The notes: a model not told the origin generated them from the sequence alone. A stretch of DNA of 48,587 nucleotides from Siminovitchia fordii DSM 16014 = CIP 108821 (GCF_000374565.1 NZ_KB894709.1:1-48587), one strand, 5' to 3'; shown: positions 35,173-44,252, counted from the first letter of the stretch. Numbers and translations: made by a program.

Positions 35173-35991
35173 ATGAACAACTACAGCAAAAACATCTACT
35201 TTTTCTATAAACACATCTTTTTTCAAAATGATAAAAAATTATCAGAGAAAGTCGAAGCGTTGCATGAAGCCGCCAGAAATTATGGATTTTCTATTGTAAA
35301 GCATGCGGAAAATGCGGATATCATTGCGAGTATTGGAGGGGACGGTACTTTCCTTCAAGCAGTGAGAAGGACAGGTTTCCGCCAGGATGTTGTTTATTTG
35401 GGCATAGATGATGATCAATTCCGTGGTCTATATTGCGATTTCCAAATCGACAATTTGCCGGAAATGATCGAAGCCATGAAAATGGATCAAGTAGAAGTGA
35501 GAAAATACCCTGTCATTCAAGTCGATATTGACAACGAGACCTCCTTCTATTGTCTGAATGAATTCACTATCCGCTCCGCCATTATCAAAACACTGGTGCT
35601 TGATGTATTCATTGACAACCTCCATTTTGAGACATTTCGCGGAGACGGCTTAGTCATTGCCACACCAACAGGCAGTACAGCTTATAATAAGTCGGTTCGG
35701 GGAGCTGTCGTCGACCCACTCCTTCCATGTCTCCAGGTAAGTGAAATGGCCTCCTTGAACAGCAACCGCTTCCGGACATTGGGGGCTCCATTTTTATTAA
35801 GCAAAGAACGGACGCTTACACTGAAGGTTGCCCAAGAAGGCAACGTTTTCCCCACAATGGGAATGGATAACGAAGCCTTGAGCATCCAGCATGTCAAAGA
35901 AGTGAATATTCAACTGAGCGATAAAATAATCAAGACCGTCAAACTTAAAAATAATTCTTTTTGGGAAAAAGTGAAAAGAACATTTCTTTGA
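35173..35991 (+). CDS. ppnKB: NAD kinase 2
   Basis: A 272-residue NAD kinase (YtdI/PpnKB type) that makes NADP. IIASIGGDGTFLQAV carries the GGDGT catalytic motif, and FYCLNEFTI and ATPTGSTAYNKS bind the nucleotide. Start ATG 35173 follows GGGAGG by nine bases; an in-frame ATG at 35083 has no ribosome-binding site. It is transcribed away from sppA and is the only backbone gene here, apart from rpsD and the UspA gene, on the plus strand. Confidence 0.92.
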   Translation: MNNYSKNIYFFYKHIFFQNDKKLSEKVEALHEAARNYGFSIVKHAENADIIASIGGDGTFLQAVRRTGFRQDVVYLGIDDDQFRGLYCDFQIDNLPEMIEAMKMDQVEVRKYPVIQVDIDNETSFYCLNEFTIRSAIIKTLVLDVFIDNLHFETFRGDGLVIATPTGSTAYNKSVRGAVVDPLLPCLQVSEMASLNSNRFRTLGAPFLLSKERTLTLKVAQEGNVFPTMGMDNEALSIQHVKEVNIQLSDKIIKTVKLKNNSFWEKVKRTFL

Positions 35992-36039
35992 GAACTAATC
36001 GAGGGCCTTCAATGTACAGGCCATCCAAAAAACGAAACA

Positions 36040-36080
36040 CCTTGATGTCCTAAGGAGCCCAGCTCCTTGAGACATCAAGG
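36040..36080 (+). terminator. Long hairpin downstream of ppnKB
   Basis: CCTTGATGTC and GACATCAAGG form a 10-bp stem extended by AAGGAGC/GCTCCTT. No T-run follows, so it may protect the mRNA 3' end or terminate weakly. Confidence 0.5.
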
Positions 36081-36195
36081 GAACTGAGCTAATTAACCTT
36101 GAAGACTGGGCATGAAATTAAACAAAGTACTTTCAATGAGAGAGTGGAAGTTAGCTTAAGAGTCCAGCATTCCTGCTCAAAACTAGCCAAGCGTT

Positions 36196-36230
36196 AAAGA
36201 ATGTTAGGTGTGACTTCAATAACATTCTTT
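36196..36230. terminator. Perfect hairpin in gap between ppnKB and rarD
   Basis: AAAGAATGTTA and TAACATTCTTT form a perfect 11-bp stem with a 13-base loop. The tail on the plus strand is G/T-rich; on the minus strand the stem is followed by AACGCTTGG. It could end convergent transcripts. The rest of 36000-36341 holds the repeat at 36238 and no convincing gene. Confidence 0.45.
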
Positions 36231-36237
36231 GTTGGGA

Positions 36238-36286
36238 GTCGGCCGACGCATGCAGTTCTGTCGCCTCAGCTGCACTAGGACATCCT
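36238..36286 (-). repeat. Inverted single copy of the 42-kb repeat family
   Basis: TGCACTAGGACATCCT here is the exact reverse complement of part of the tandem units at 42051-42166, and the flanking TTCTGTCGCC also corresponds with few changes. It therefore belongs to the same family, in the opposite orientation. Confidence 0.65.
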
Positions 36287-36341
36287 ATCACTTAGGCATT
36301 CTATCTTCTTAACTATAAAAGGGCTCTTCCCAATACACCGT

Positions 36342-37256
36342 TTAAGCAATCTTATCCCGCTGTTTGGAATGTAAACTGGACCACTTGATTGTGGAAAGGG
36401 AAACAACCAACAGTGCTCCCCATATAAAGGTGAATGCAATGAGTCTGGTGGTCCCAAATGGCTCGTGGTATAAAAATATTCCGAGCAACAGCATGATTGT
36501 CGGTGCAATATATTGTAAAAACCCTATTAAATAAAGTGGCACCTTTTGGACTCCCTTGGCAAAGAACAGCAGAGGCAAGGCAGTTGCCACTCCCGAAGCA
36601 ATCACGAGAACATCTGTTTTCAAGTCTCCCGAAAAAGAAACATGGGTACCCTTTATCGTAATGATAATGATATAAATAAGAGCAATTGGTGTGACAACCA
36701 TTGTCTCCAAAGTTAATCCGATGGAAGAATCAAACGGGAGCACTTTTTTGATCAGGCCGTATAAACCGAACGACAAAGCAAGTGCAAATGAAATCCACGG
36801 AAATTGCCCATAGGAAACCGTAAGAAAAAGCACACCGGTCAAAGCGAGAAAAAATCCGATGATATGAGTGCGCATCAGCTTTTCTTTTAGAACAAACACT
36901 CCCAGCACGATACTGATCAGTGGATTGATATAATACCCAAGACTTGTCTCAATTATTTTTCCTGCGTGCACGGACCAAATAAAAATAAGCCAATTGATAC
37001 TAATCAGAATGGAGACTGCAATTAGGGCAAACCTTGCCCTTGGGTTTTCAGCCATTTGCCTTAAGCTGCTTTTGAAGGAGATTGTCTTTTTTCCGATGAT
37101 GATAAGGGCCAACATAAACCAGAATGACCAGAAAATCCGGTGTGCCAATACTTCACCAGGTGGTACATGATCAAGAGCTTTCCAATATATCGGTAAGAAG
37201 CCCCATAGCAAATAAGCGGAAGCGCCATTCATAACCCCTTCATATTTATTTTTCAT
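36342..37256 (-). CDS. rarD: RarD-type EamA transporter
   Basis: A 304-residue membrane protein with ten hydrophobic helices in two EamA halves. The start GVMNGASAYLLWGFLPIYWK, then HRIFWSFWFM and SLGYYINPL, is characteristic of RarD. The family exports or imports small metabolites; the name comes from a chloramphenicol phenotype, and the substrate is unknown. I do not recall it between ppnKB and ytcI in B. subtilis, so it is probably an insertion in the conserved order. Confidence 0.88.
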   Translation of the reverse strand: MKNKYEGVMNGASAYLLWGFLPIYWKALDHVPPGEVLAHRIFWSFWFMLALIIIGKKTISFKSSLRQMAENPRARFALIAVSILISINWLIFIWSVHAGKIIETSLGYYINPLISIVLGVFVLKEKLMRTHIIGFFLALTGVLFLTVSYGQFPWISFALALSFGLYGLIKKVLPFDSSIGLTLETMVVTPIALIYIIIITIKGTHVSFSGDLKTDVLVIASGVATALPLLFFAKGVQKVPLYLIGFLQYIAPTIMLLLGIFLYHEPFGTTRLIAFTFIWGALLVVSLSTIKWSSLHSKQRDKIA

Positions 37257-37424
37257 TGCAACTGCCTCCTACTATTTAGATTCCCGAAATAATTCCATTA
37301 TATAAAAAATAAACGGAAGTTACTACACAAAAAAAGAAGTGCTTTGTTTGTTTATAAACACAGTTCCACACCAACACCAAGGTAGACAGTTCATTAAAGC
37401 TTTAAAGCGGATAAAAGGTTACAA

Positions 37425-37460
37425 AAAATAAAACTCCCCGAAATTGAAATTCGGGGAGTT
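37425..37460 (-). terminator. Terminator after ytcI
   Basis: AACTCCCCGAA and TTCGGGGAGTT form a perfect 11-bp stem with a 7-base loop, followed on the minus strand by TTATTTTTTG. Confidence 0.9.
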
Positions 37461-37469
37461 ATTTAGCCA

Positions 37470-39059
37470 TTATTTATTTAAACCCATTTTTCTTTCCTGT
37501 TCCAGTTTCCTAAGTTCAACGCGACGGATTTTACCCGATGCTGTTTTCGGCAGATCAGATACAAATTCGATTTCACGGGGGTATTTATATGGCGCAGTCA
37601 TTTGTTTGACATGGCCCTGAAGTTCTCTCTTTAAGGATTCTTCATTATCGGTACTTTCCTTCAATACAACAAAGGCTTTAACAATATTCCCTCTAATTTC
37701 ATCGGGAGCGGCGATAACTGCACATTCCTGTACGGCCGGATGCTTAACCAGGGCATCTTCGACTTCGAATGGGCCGATGGTATATCCTGAACTGATGATA
37801 ATGTCATCACGCCGCCCTTCGAACCAGAAGTAACCGTCTTCGTCCTTTTTGGCTTTGTCGCCCGTTATATAGTAGTCGCCTCTAAATTGCATTGAAGTCC
37901 TTTCAAGGTCTTTGTAATATTTTTTAAACAGTGAAGGAGTATTTTTATGGACAGCGATATCGCCAACCTCTCCGACACCGCAAATACCCCCTTGCTCATT
38001 AACAATTTCAACCGTGTTTCCAGGCGTTGGTTTCCCCATGGAGCCGGGCCTCAATTCCATTTCCTTCGTAATACCGACGAGCAATGTATTTTCTGTCTGG
38101 CCGTATCCATCCCGTACGTTGATTCCAAAATGGTGTTTGAAAACATCGATGACCTCTCTGTTTAATGGCTCGCCGGCTGAAACGGCGCTGTGCAGATGAT
38201 CAAGTTTAAAATCATCAAGATTATTAACTTTTGCCATCAGTCTGTATTCTGTTGGCGTACAGCATAATACGTTCACCTTGTATTTATCCATTAAAGACAG
38301 GTACTTTTGTGCATCAAATTTTCCATTATATACAAACCCTGTTGCGCCCATGCCAAGAACTGAAAGAAACGGACTCCAGATCCATTTTTGCCACCCTGGA
38401 CCAGCAGTCGCCCAAACTATATCGTTCTCTTCGATGCATAACCATTTTGCAGCGGCAGTCCTTAGATGGGCGTAACCCCAGCCATGCGTATGAACGACGC
38501 CTTTCGGATTGCCAGTTGTTCCAGATGTATAGGATAAAAATGCCGTATCCGTACTTTTCGTTTCAGCCGTTATCAAAGTATCAGCGGCCTTTTCCATCAA
38601 CTTCTCCAAACAGGTCCAGCCCTCAGCCTCTCCTCCAACCGAAAACTTAATCAAATCTTTTGCATTGTCTGCCAGGTCGACCTGTTCCACATAAGGATAA
38701 TAGGTGATAACAGCCTTGGCATCGCCATGACTGATCCGGTATTCCAAATCCTTTGTTTTGAGCATTTCGGAACTTGGAATGACAATGATCCCTGTTTTCA
38801 ACGCAGCGATATAAACTGCATAGGCTTCAATCAGCCGCGGAATCATAATGAGTATAGTATCGCCTTTTTCCAAACCAAAATCGTGGAATATATTCCCAAT
38901 TTTATTCGCCTGCTTTATGAGCGCCTTATATGTAATCTTTTTCGTTTCCCCATTTTCACCTTCCCAAATGATTGCCGGCCGTTCGGAATGAACAGTATAT
39001 TTTTCAAACTCGTCGATGATGTTATAATCATCCGGTGCGATTAAATCTTCCCGTTTCAT
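37470..39059 (-). CDS. ytcI: AMP-forming acyl-CoA synthetase YtcI
   Basis: A 529-residue ANL-superfamily ligase. The ATP-binding P-loop LSYTSGTTGNPKG, the A5 motif DGYGQTEN, A8 GDYYITGDKA and the hinge FWFEGRRDDIIISSGY, with the C-terminal catalytic lysine in PKTASGKIRR, are all intact. It resembles acetyl/medium-chain acyl-CoA synthetases and would activate a short carboxylic acid via an adenylate. The position next to sspA matches ytcI of B. subtilis. The substrate is not readable. Confidence 0.9.
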   Translation of the reverse strand: MKREDLIAPDDYNIIDEFEKYTVHSERPAIIWEGENGETKKITYKALIKQANKIGNIFHDFGLEKGDTILIMIPRLIEAYAVYIAALKTGIIVIPSSEMLKTKDLEYRISHGDAKAVITYYPYVEQVDLADNAKDLIKFSVGGEAEGWTCLEKLMEKAADTLITAETKSTDTAFLSYTSGTTGNPKGVVHTHGWGYAHLRTAAAKWLCIEENDIVWATAGPGWQKWIWSPFLSVLGMGATGFVYNGKFDAQKYLSLMDKYKVNVLCCTPTEYRLMAKVNNLDDFKLDHLHSAVSAGEPLNREVIDVFKHHFGINVRDGYGQTENTLLVGITKEMELRPGSMGKPTPGNTVEIVNEQGGICGVGEVGDIAVHKNTPSLFKKYYKDLERTSMQFRGDYYITGDKAKKDEDGYFWFEGRRDDIIISSGYTIGPFEVEDALVKHPAVQECAVIAAPDEIRGNIVKAFVVLKESTDNEESLKRELQGHVKQMTAPYKYPREIEFVSDLPKTASGKIRRVELRKLEQERKMGLNK

Positions 39060-39164
39060 TTATTTTCATCCTCCCCTTGTATGACTATAGTACAAACCAT
39101 TATACAAAATTATAAGAAAACTTAATATCTATATAGATGGAAAAATTTTTTTACTTTCAAAAAT

Positions 39165-39191
39165 CAAAGAAGCGGGGAATCTGTCCCCGCT
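39165..39191 (-). terminator. Terminator after sspA
   Basis: AGCGGGGA and TCCCCGCT form an 8-bp stem, extended by flanking A/T pairs. It lies 25 bases after the sspA stop codon. Confidence 0.85.
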
Positions 39192-39215
39192 TTAAAGCCA
39201 TTCATATTAAATTTG

Positions 39216-39416
39216 TTATCTTACTTGTCCACCCATTTGTTGTTGAGCCATTGATACAAGGCGCTTGGTGATTTCACCACCTACAGATCCGTTAGCGCGT
39301 GAAGTAGTGTCTGCTCCAAGATTAACTCCAAACTCTTGTGCAATTTCAACTTTCATTTGGTCGATCGCTTGCTCTGCACCAGGAACAAGGATTTGATTGC
39401 TGTTGTTGTTTGCCAT
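39216..39416 (-). CDS. sspA: Small acid-soluble spore protein, alpha/beta type
   Basis: A 66-residue SASP that coats and protects spore DNA. Both conserved stretches are present: the GPR protease site region ([21 protein letters not shown]) and the C-terminal [17 protein letters not shown] 39416 follows AAGGAGGTG. The ATG lies in one arm of a perfect 14-bp inverted repeat, described separately. It should be made only in the forespore. Confidence 0.97.
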   Translation of the reverse strand: MANNNSNQILVPGAEQAIDQMKVEIAQEFGVNLGADTTSRANGSVGGEITKRLVSMAQQQMGGQVR

Positions 39417-39463
39417 GTGTTTTCACCTCCTTGTAAGCCTATATTGTGCGAAAACACATGGCA
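39411..39463 (-). promoter_or_regulatory. Start-codon-masking inverted repeat at sspA
   Basis: TGCCATGTGTTTTC (39411-39424) and GAAAACACATGGCA (39450-39463) are exact reverse complements, 25 bases apart. In mRNA reading in from thiI, the sspA ATG would lie in the stem and the ribosome-binding site in the loop. A candidate sigma-G promoter (TGAATG at 39465-39470, CACAATA at 39442-39448, minus strand) would start RNA inside the loop, leaving the ATG free. Confidence 0.6.
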
Positions 39464-39518
39464 TCATTCAATAAAAAGTTGGTAATTCTTCCTAATTTAT
39501 GGAAGCTAGTAAATTTGT

Positions 39519-40730
39519 TTAAAAAAGATCAAGATTTTTATCATTTACTGGGTCATTTTCGCCAAGTTTTATGACGAGTGTCTCCGTTTCTTCCACAGCT
39601 TTTGCCAGAAGCGGTCCCCAATCAAACTTGCTTTCAAAAGAAACAATTTTATCCGTTTTTGGCCGGGTTTTTGGAGCCGGCGGTGTAAAAATAGTACAGC
39701 AGTCTTCATAGGGCCTGTTGGAAATATCCAAAGTATCTATTTCTGTAGCGATTTTAATAATCTCCACTTTGTCCATTGCAATTACAGGGCGAAGAATCGG
39801 AGTGTTTGTCACTTCATTGATTGCCAGCATGCTTTCCATCGTTTGGCTCGCCACCTGTCCAAGGCTTTCGCCGTTAAAAATGGCAAGCGCATCATTTTTC
39901 TTTCTTATTTCATCCGCAATCCGAAGCATCATTCTTCGGGTGGAAGTCATCGTATATCCTTCAGGAATTTTCTCGTGGATCTTTTCTTGGATCTCGGTAA
40001 AAGGGACAATGTGGACTTTGATCCGACCGGAAAATTCTGCGAGCTTCGCAGCAATATCGAGCACCTTTTGTTTCGCTCTTTCACTTGTATATGGAGGGCT
40101 GTGAAAATGTACTGCCTCAATGTCCACTCCCCGTTTCATTGCCAAGTACCCTGCAACAGGGCTGTCTATCCCACCGGACAGCATCAACACCCCTTTACCT
40201 GATGATCTTGCAGGAAAACCGCCCTGTCCTTGAACAACTTCCCCCGAAACAAACGTTCCCTCTCGTCTTACTTCGACAATAACATTGATATCAGGTTTTT
40301 TTACATCAACTGTAATATCTTCTACATTGATTAAAATATGTGAACCAATTTCATAATTCAGTTGCTGAGTATCATATTCAAATGATTTATCAGACCTTCG
40401 GGCTGATATTTTAAAAGTTCGTCCCGGAATGTGGGATTGTTCCACAACATGAAGGGCTGCAGCTTTGATTTGATCGAGGTCTTTTTCAGTCCTGATAGCA
40501 GGGCTGAAGGATTGAATACCAAACACTTTGGCTAGTTTTTCCTTAACCTGATCATACGGCTCACCATTCAACAGAATATACATCCTGTCATGTAATGTCT
40601 CAATTTTTGTCTTCGGGAACCTGCGAAGCATCATCTGGATGTTGTTTTTAAGCTTTCTGACAAAAAATTTACGGTTCCTTCCCTTTAATGTCAGCTCTCC
40701 ATATCTGATTAAAATTCTGTCATATTTCAT
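39519..40730 (-). CDS. thiI: tRNA 4-thiouridine sulfurtransferase ThiI
   Basis: A 403-residue enzyme for 4-thiouridine in tRNA and sulfur transfer to the thiazole of thiamine. The N-terminal ferredoxin-like/THUMP region (YDRILIRYGELTLKGRNRKFF) is followed by the PP-loop LMLSGGIDSPVAGY near residue 183. There is no C-terminal rhodanese domain, as in other Bacillus ThiI, which rely on the adjacent desulfurase. Its ATG overlaps the desulfurase stop by 4 bases. Confidence 0.95.
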   Translation of the reverse strand: MKYDRILIRYGELTLKGRNRKFFVRKLKNNIQMMLRRFPKTKIETLHDRMYILLNGEPYDQVKEKLAKVFGIQSFSPAIRTEKDLDQIKAAALHVVEQSHIPGRTFKISARRSDKSFEYDTQQLNYEIGSHILINVEDITVDVKKPDINVIVEVRREGTFVSGEVVQGQGGFPARSSGKGVLMLSGGIDSPVAGYLAMKRGVDIEAVHFHSPPYTSERAKQKVLDIAAKLAEFSGRIKVHIVPFTEIQEKIHEKIPEGYTMTSTRRMMLRIADEIRKKNDALAIFNGESLGQVASQTMESMLAINEVTNTPILRPVIAMDKVEIIKIATEIDTLDISNRPYEDCCTIFTPPAPKTRPKTDKIVSFESKFDWGPLLAKAVEETETLVIKLGENDPVNDKNLDLF

Positions 40731-41878
40731 TTGTTTCGCCTCATTACTTTATTTAATCGGTCTAAAACTTGTTTGAATGCATGGACCATCTTCTCGGCTT
40801 CTTCCAGCGTATTTTCGTAGGAAAGGCTGATTCTGATGGCACCAGTTGCTTCTTCCTCTGGGACTCCCATTGCTCTCAAGGTGCCGCTTGGGGTTTTGTC
40901 CTTTGATGAACATGCGCTTGTTGTTGAAATAAAAATCCCTTGTTCTGCAAGCGCGTGAACAATGACTTCACCTTTTAACCCCACAGCTGAAACATTTACA
41001 ATATGCGGTGCGGCATGATCCCTAGGTGTATTGATTACAAGACCGGGGACTTCTTCCAGCTGATGGATGATATATTTTTTTATTTCCAACAAACTTTCCA
41101 TGTTGGACTTCCTTTTATTCTCTGCTATCCGGAAAGCCTTGGCCATTGCTACAATACCGCCTGTATTTTCTGTACCGCTCCTTAGACTTTTCTCTTGGTT
41201 TCCTCCTGAAATCAGCGGAGCGATTTTTACACCTTTCTTTACAAAAAGAAAACCGCTGCCCTTCAAGCCGTGAAATTTATGTGCGGAAAAGGTGCATAAG
41301 TCAATATTAGATCTGTATATATCAAGGGGAACCTTACTCGCTCCCTGAACATTGTCAACATGAAAAAGCACTTTTGGAAAATCTTTTAACCGGCGCCCTA
41401 CCTCTTCGACGGGCTGAATCGTTCCAACTTCGTTATTCACATGGATCATGGACACAAGAATCGTTTTATCTGTTACTGCACGAATCATATCATCCGAAGA
41501 CACGCGTCCATCTTTATCTACATCAATATAAGTGATATCAAATCCGAGCATACGAAGCTGTTCGCATGCTTCCGTGACAGCCGGATGCTCTACACTTGTT
41601 GTAATAATATGATTGCCCCTGCTGCGATGCATGAGGGCAGTTCCCTTAATCGCAAGATTATTGCCTTCCGAACCGCCCGATGTAAAAATAATTTCATTTG
41701 AGTGGACACCGGCCAATTGGGCAATTTGCTCCCGGGCAGTTGTCAGCAACTGCTCCGACTTTCCACCAAGAGCATGGAGGGAAGATGGATTTCCAAAAAA
41801 TTCCTTATTCACTTGAACAAACGCCTGAAGGACTTCTTCATATGGTTTAGTTGTTGCACTGTTGTCAAAATATATCAT
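40727..41878 (-). CDS. nifZ: Cysteine desulfurase partner of ThiI (NifZ type)
   Basis: A 383-residue PLP enzyme that takes sulfur from cysteine. The PLP lysine is in FSAHKFHGLKG, and the persulfide-carrying cysteine in TTSACSSKDKTPSGTL. The start YFDNSATTKPYEE is typical. ATG 41878 was chosen as in related genes; a GTG five codons upstream is the alternative. In B. subtilis the NifZ-ThiI pair serves tRNA 4-thiouridine synthesis. Note that the name nifZ here is the B. subtilis usage, unrelated to nitrogen fixation. Confidence 0.93.
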   Translation of the reverse strand: MIYFDNSATTKPYEEVLQAFVQVNKEFFGNPSSLHALGGKSEQLLTTAREQIAQLAGVHSNEIIFTSGGSEGNNLAIKGTALMHRSRGNHIITTSVEHPAVTEACEQLRMLGFDITYIDVDKDGRVSSDDMIRAVTDKTILVSMIHVNNEVGTIQPVEEVGRRLKDFPKVLFHVDNVQGASKVPLDIYRSNIDLCTFSAHKFHGLKGSGFLFVKKGVKIAPLISGGNQEKSLRSGTENTGGIVAMAKAFRIAENKRKSNMESLLEIKKYIIHQLEEVPGLVINTPRDHAAPHIVNVSAVGLKGEVIVHALAEQGIFISTTSACSSKDKTPSGTLRAMGVPEEEATGAIRISLSYENTLEEAEKMVHAFKQVLDRLNKVMRRNK

Positions 41879-42050
41879 TATAAGGTCACCCACTAACCTG
41901 TTTCATTAATATAATCAATCATACATAATAACACATGAAGACTCTAATTTAAATAATTGGTGACCGTAAAATTTCTTGAAAAGGGACTTGGCTTGTTCCA
42001 ACCTCAACCCTTGTTGAGGAAATGATGGAATCCCTATTTTATGGGTGCTT

Positions 42051-42181
42051 CGACGGACAGGATGTCCTAGTGCAGGCGAAGCGACAGGACGTCGCCGATT
42101 GAGCCTGCCGACGGACAGGATGTCCTAGTGCAAGCGAAGCGGCAGGACGTCGCTGGTTGAGCCTGCCGACGGACAGGATGT
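42051..42181. repeat. 58-bp tandem repeat, two full units and a partial third
   Basis: Units at 42051-42108 and 42109-42166 differ at only a few positions; a third unit stops after CGACGGACAGGATGT at 42181. Each unit carries the near-palindrome AGGATGTCCT and the small inverted pair GCGAC/GTCGC, so single strands can fold. The remainder of the 41879-42333 gap shows nothing I can name apart from the ezrA terminator. Confidence 0.85.
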
Positions 42182-42289
42182 TTCCAGACCACCGATGCTA
42201 CATGCCAGTGCTATCTATGGGGCCAGCGACTTACTCCCGTAAAGATCAGACTCCGTCTACTATCAAGGCGTTGGTGATATGTTCCGCAA

Positions 42290-42323
42290 GAAAAAAGAGC
42301 CCTTCATTTCGAAGCGCTCTTTT
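42290..42323 (-). terminator. Terminator after ezrA
   Basis: AAAAGAGCGCTTC and GAAGGGCTCTTTT (minus strand) form a stem with one mismatch and a T-run, directly after the ezrA stop codon. Confidence 0.85.
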
Positions 42324-42333
42324 ATCAATATTT

Positions 42334-44043
42334 TTAAACATGAATTTCTTCATTAAACATCTCTTCGATCTTTTTCAAAGCTCCTGGTTCTACTTTTTCA
42401 ACCGCAGCAGCGGCTTGTTCAAGGGATGAACGGTATTCGTAATTGCGGAATGCTCTTTCGGCCTTCTCAAGGTCCGCTCTTAAATGAGGATCTTGGCCTC
42501 TGTACCTGTTTCCATATTGGATGACCCGTTCAGCAAGGCGGGCATTTTCAATATGTTCCTCCGTTCGGCTGTACAAATGGTCGACTGTATCAGTTGCTTC
42601 AAACAAATGACTTTGGACAGATTTCATATTAAGCGGCTTTTCCAGAAGGCTTTTAAAGACATCCTCAATTTGCTCGGAAGCTTGCTCATACAAAGATTCG
42701 ACATCGCTTGGAAGCCCAGGCATTCTGCTTTTTTGAACAATCCGGGCGATCTCGCTGACTTTCTTTTTTAAAAGTGCAATCTTCTCCCTTGCCTCCAACT
42801 CATCCTTTCGCAAGCTTTGCAGGCGTTCCGCAAACAATTGCTGTTTAGTTTCCAATTTCTCCAGCCCGCTTTCGATTTCATTTAATTCCTCACTTAAGGA
42901 AGTAAAAGCTGATTGGTCCTCTTGGATCTTCCCTTCAATCAATTCATACCGTCTCGTAAGCTGGCTTAAGCTTTTTTCGAGATCATGCGGTATGTTCAGG
43001 TCGTTATCAAACAGTTGATAGCTCTCCTGAACCAGTTCAGTCTCAGATTTAAGTTGTTCGTTCGCTTCTTTCAATCTGTTCAAATAGGCTTCGGTCTTTT
43101 CGTTCTTCTGAAGGACATCATGTCTTGCGTAGACTTCCTTTTCCAGAAGGTCATAAAGGAGTTCAATCTGTACCTTCAACTCTTCCAATCCCTCAGCAAC
43201 TTCATCGACTTCTGTCTGGATCAGGAAATCCCTGTACGTCTTCAGTTCCTTATCCATTTTTTCCATCAAGGTTTCCATTTGGATATGGTCCAAAACGTAT
43301 CCCTGTTCCAGCATTTCTTTATAACCTAGGAAAAGTTCGTCTTTTTGTGAAGGAATGATTGTTTGGCAGTCCGTGAGCAAATCAGGGATTTTTTCCATCC
43401 TGTAAACCAGGCTTTCCAGTTCCTCGGAAAGCGAGACAACTTCCCTGCGTGCCGCAATATAATCGCCATCTTCAGTTAACGTTTCATATTTCGAGATTTT
43501 TTCAGCTGCTGAGTTCAACTGTTCTTCCAGTTTCTTTGCCGCTTCACCAAAGGTATGAGACTCTGTAAGCAGGCGTTTTTTGGCCGAACCGTATTTTTCT
43601 TTCAAGCTTTCGATATCAGTCCTGCTTTTTTCTTCACTTTCCGTTAATTCTTTTAACTCATCGAGGATTTTTTGAATCTGTTCATTGATACGGGCCAGAT
43701 CATTTTCAATCTTCATACGGATCTCTTTTACTTTTTTAAAATTGAACTTATCCGTATACTCTTCAGCCTCGAAAAGAAGTTCATCGATATGTGGAAGTTG
43801 GACGGTGATAACATCGTCCCACACTTGTCGCCACTTTTCGAACATCTCCTCTGTTTTCCCTGTCATGTTCAACTGTTTTACTTTAGCCAGCGCCTCAACA
43901 ACAGGCTGGTTCATCGTTTCCATTTTCTTAGCTTCCAGCTGGTCTATTTCTTTATAATATTTTTTCCTCATCATATATCCAATAATGAATATTATTATGA
44001 TAAAAATGATTGCACTGATGACGAGTTCAACACCATATTTCAT
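42334..44043 (-). CDS. ezrA: Septation ring formation regulator EzrA
   Basis: A 569-residue protein with a single N-terminal membrane helix (ELVISAIIFIIIIFIIGYMM) and a long cytoplasmic region made of heptad-rich coiled-coil/spectrin-like repeats. It limits extra FtsZ rings and helps divisome assembly. The block LNMTGKTEEMFEKWRQVWDD is highly characteristic. ATG 44043 was chosen because the membrane helix then starts at residue 3, as in homologues. It is flanked by the desulfurase and refZ as in B. subtilis, but hisJ and braB are absent. Confidence 0.95.
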   Translation of the reverse strand: MKYGVELVISAIIFIIIIFIIGYMMRKKYYKEIDQLEAKKMETMNQPVVEALAKVKQLNMTGKTEEMFEKWRQVWDDVITVQLPHIDELLFEAEEYTDKFNFKKVKEIRMKIENDLARINEQIQKILDELKELTESEEKSRTDIESLKEKYGSAKKRLLTESHTFGEAAKKLEEQLNSAAEKISKYETLTEDGDYIAARREVVSLSEELESLVYRMEKIPDLLTDCQTIIPSQKDELFLGYKEMLEQGYVLDHIQMETLMEKMDKELKTYRDFLIQTEVDEVAEGLEELKVQIELLYDLLEKEVYARHDVLQKNEKTEAYLNRLKEANEQLKSETELVQESYQLFDNDLNIPHDLEKSLSQLTRRYELIEGKIQEDQSAFTSLSEELNEIESGLEKLETKQQLFAERLQSLRKDELEAREKIALLKKKVSEIARIVQKSRMPGLPSDVESLYEQASEQIEDVFKSLLEKPLNMKSVQSHLFEATDTVDHLYSRTEEHIENARLAERVIQYGNRYRGQDPHLRADLEKAERAFRNYEYRSSLEQAAAAVEKVEPGALKKIEEMFNEEIHV

Positions 44044-44222
44044 TATCTGTCCCCTGCTCCTTCCATCATTCAGCCGAAACATATGTATATCAAACGGTTT
44101 TATTAGTCTAGTTATGTCCCTCTATGATACCATGACAACGACAATTTTTGACGCATAAATGCAATTTTTCTATCGTTTTTTTCTTTTATTTCTCAGGAAA
44201 AAATAATTTAGGCTATAAATAG

Positions 44223-44252
44223 AAAAAGCCGCCCTAATTTATGGAGGACAGC
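44223..44252 (-). terminator. Terminator after refZ
   Basis: GCTGTCCT and AGGGCGGC (minus strand) form an 8-bp stem with two G-U pairs, followed by TTTTT. Confidence 0.7.
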
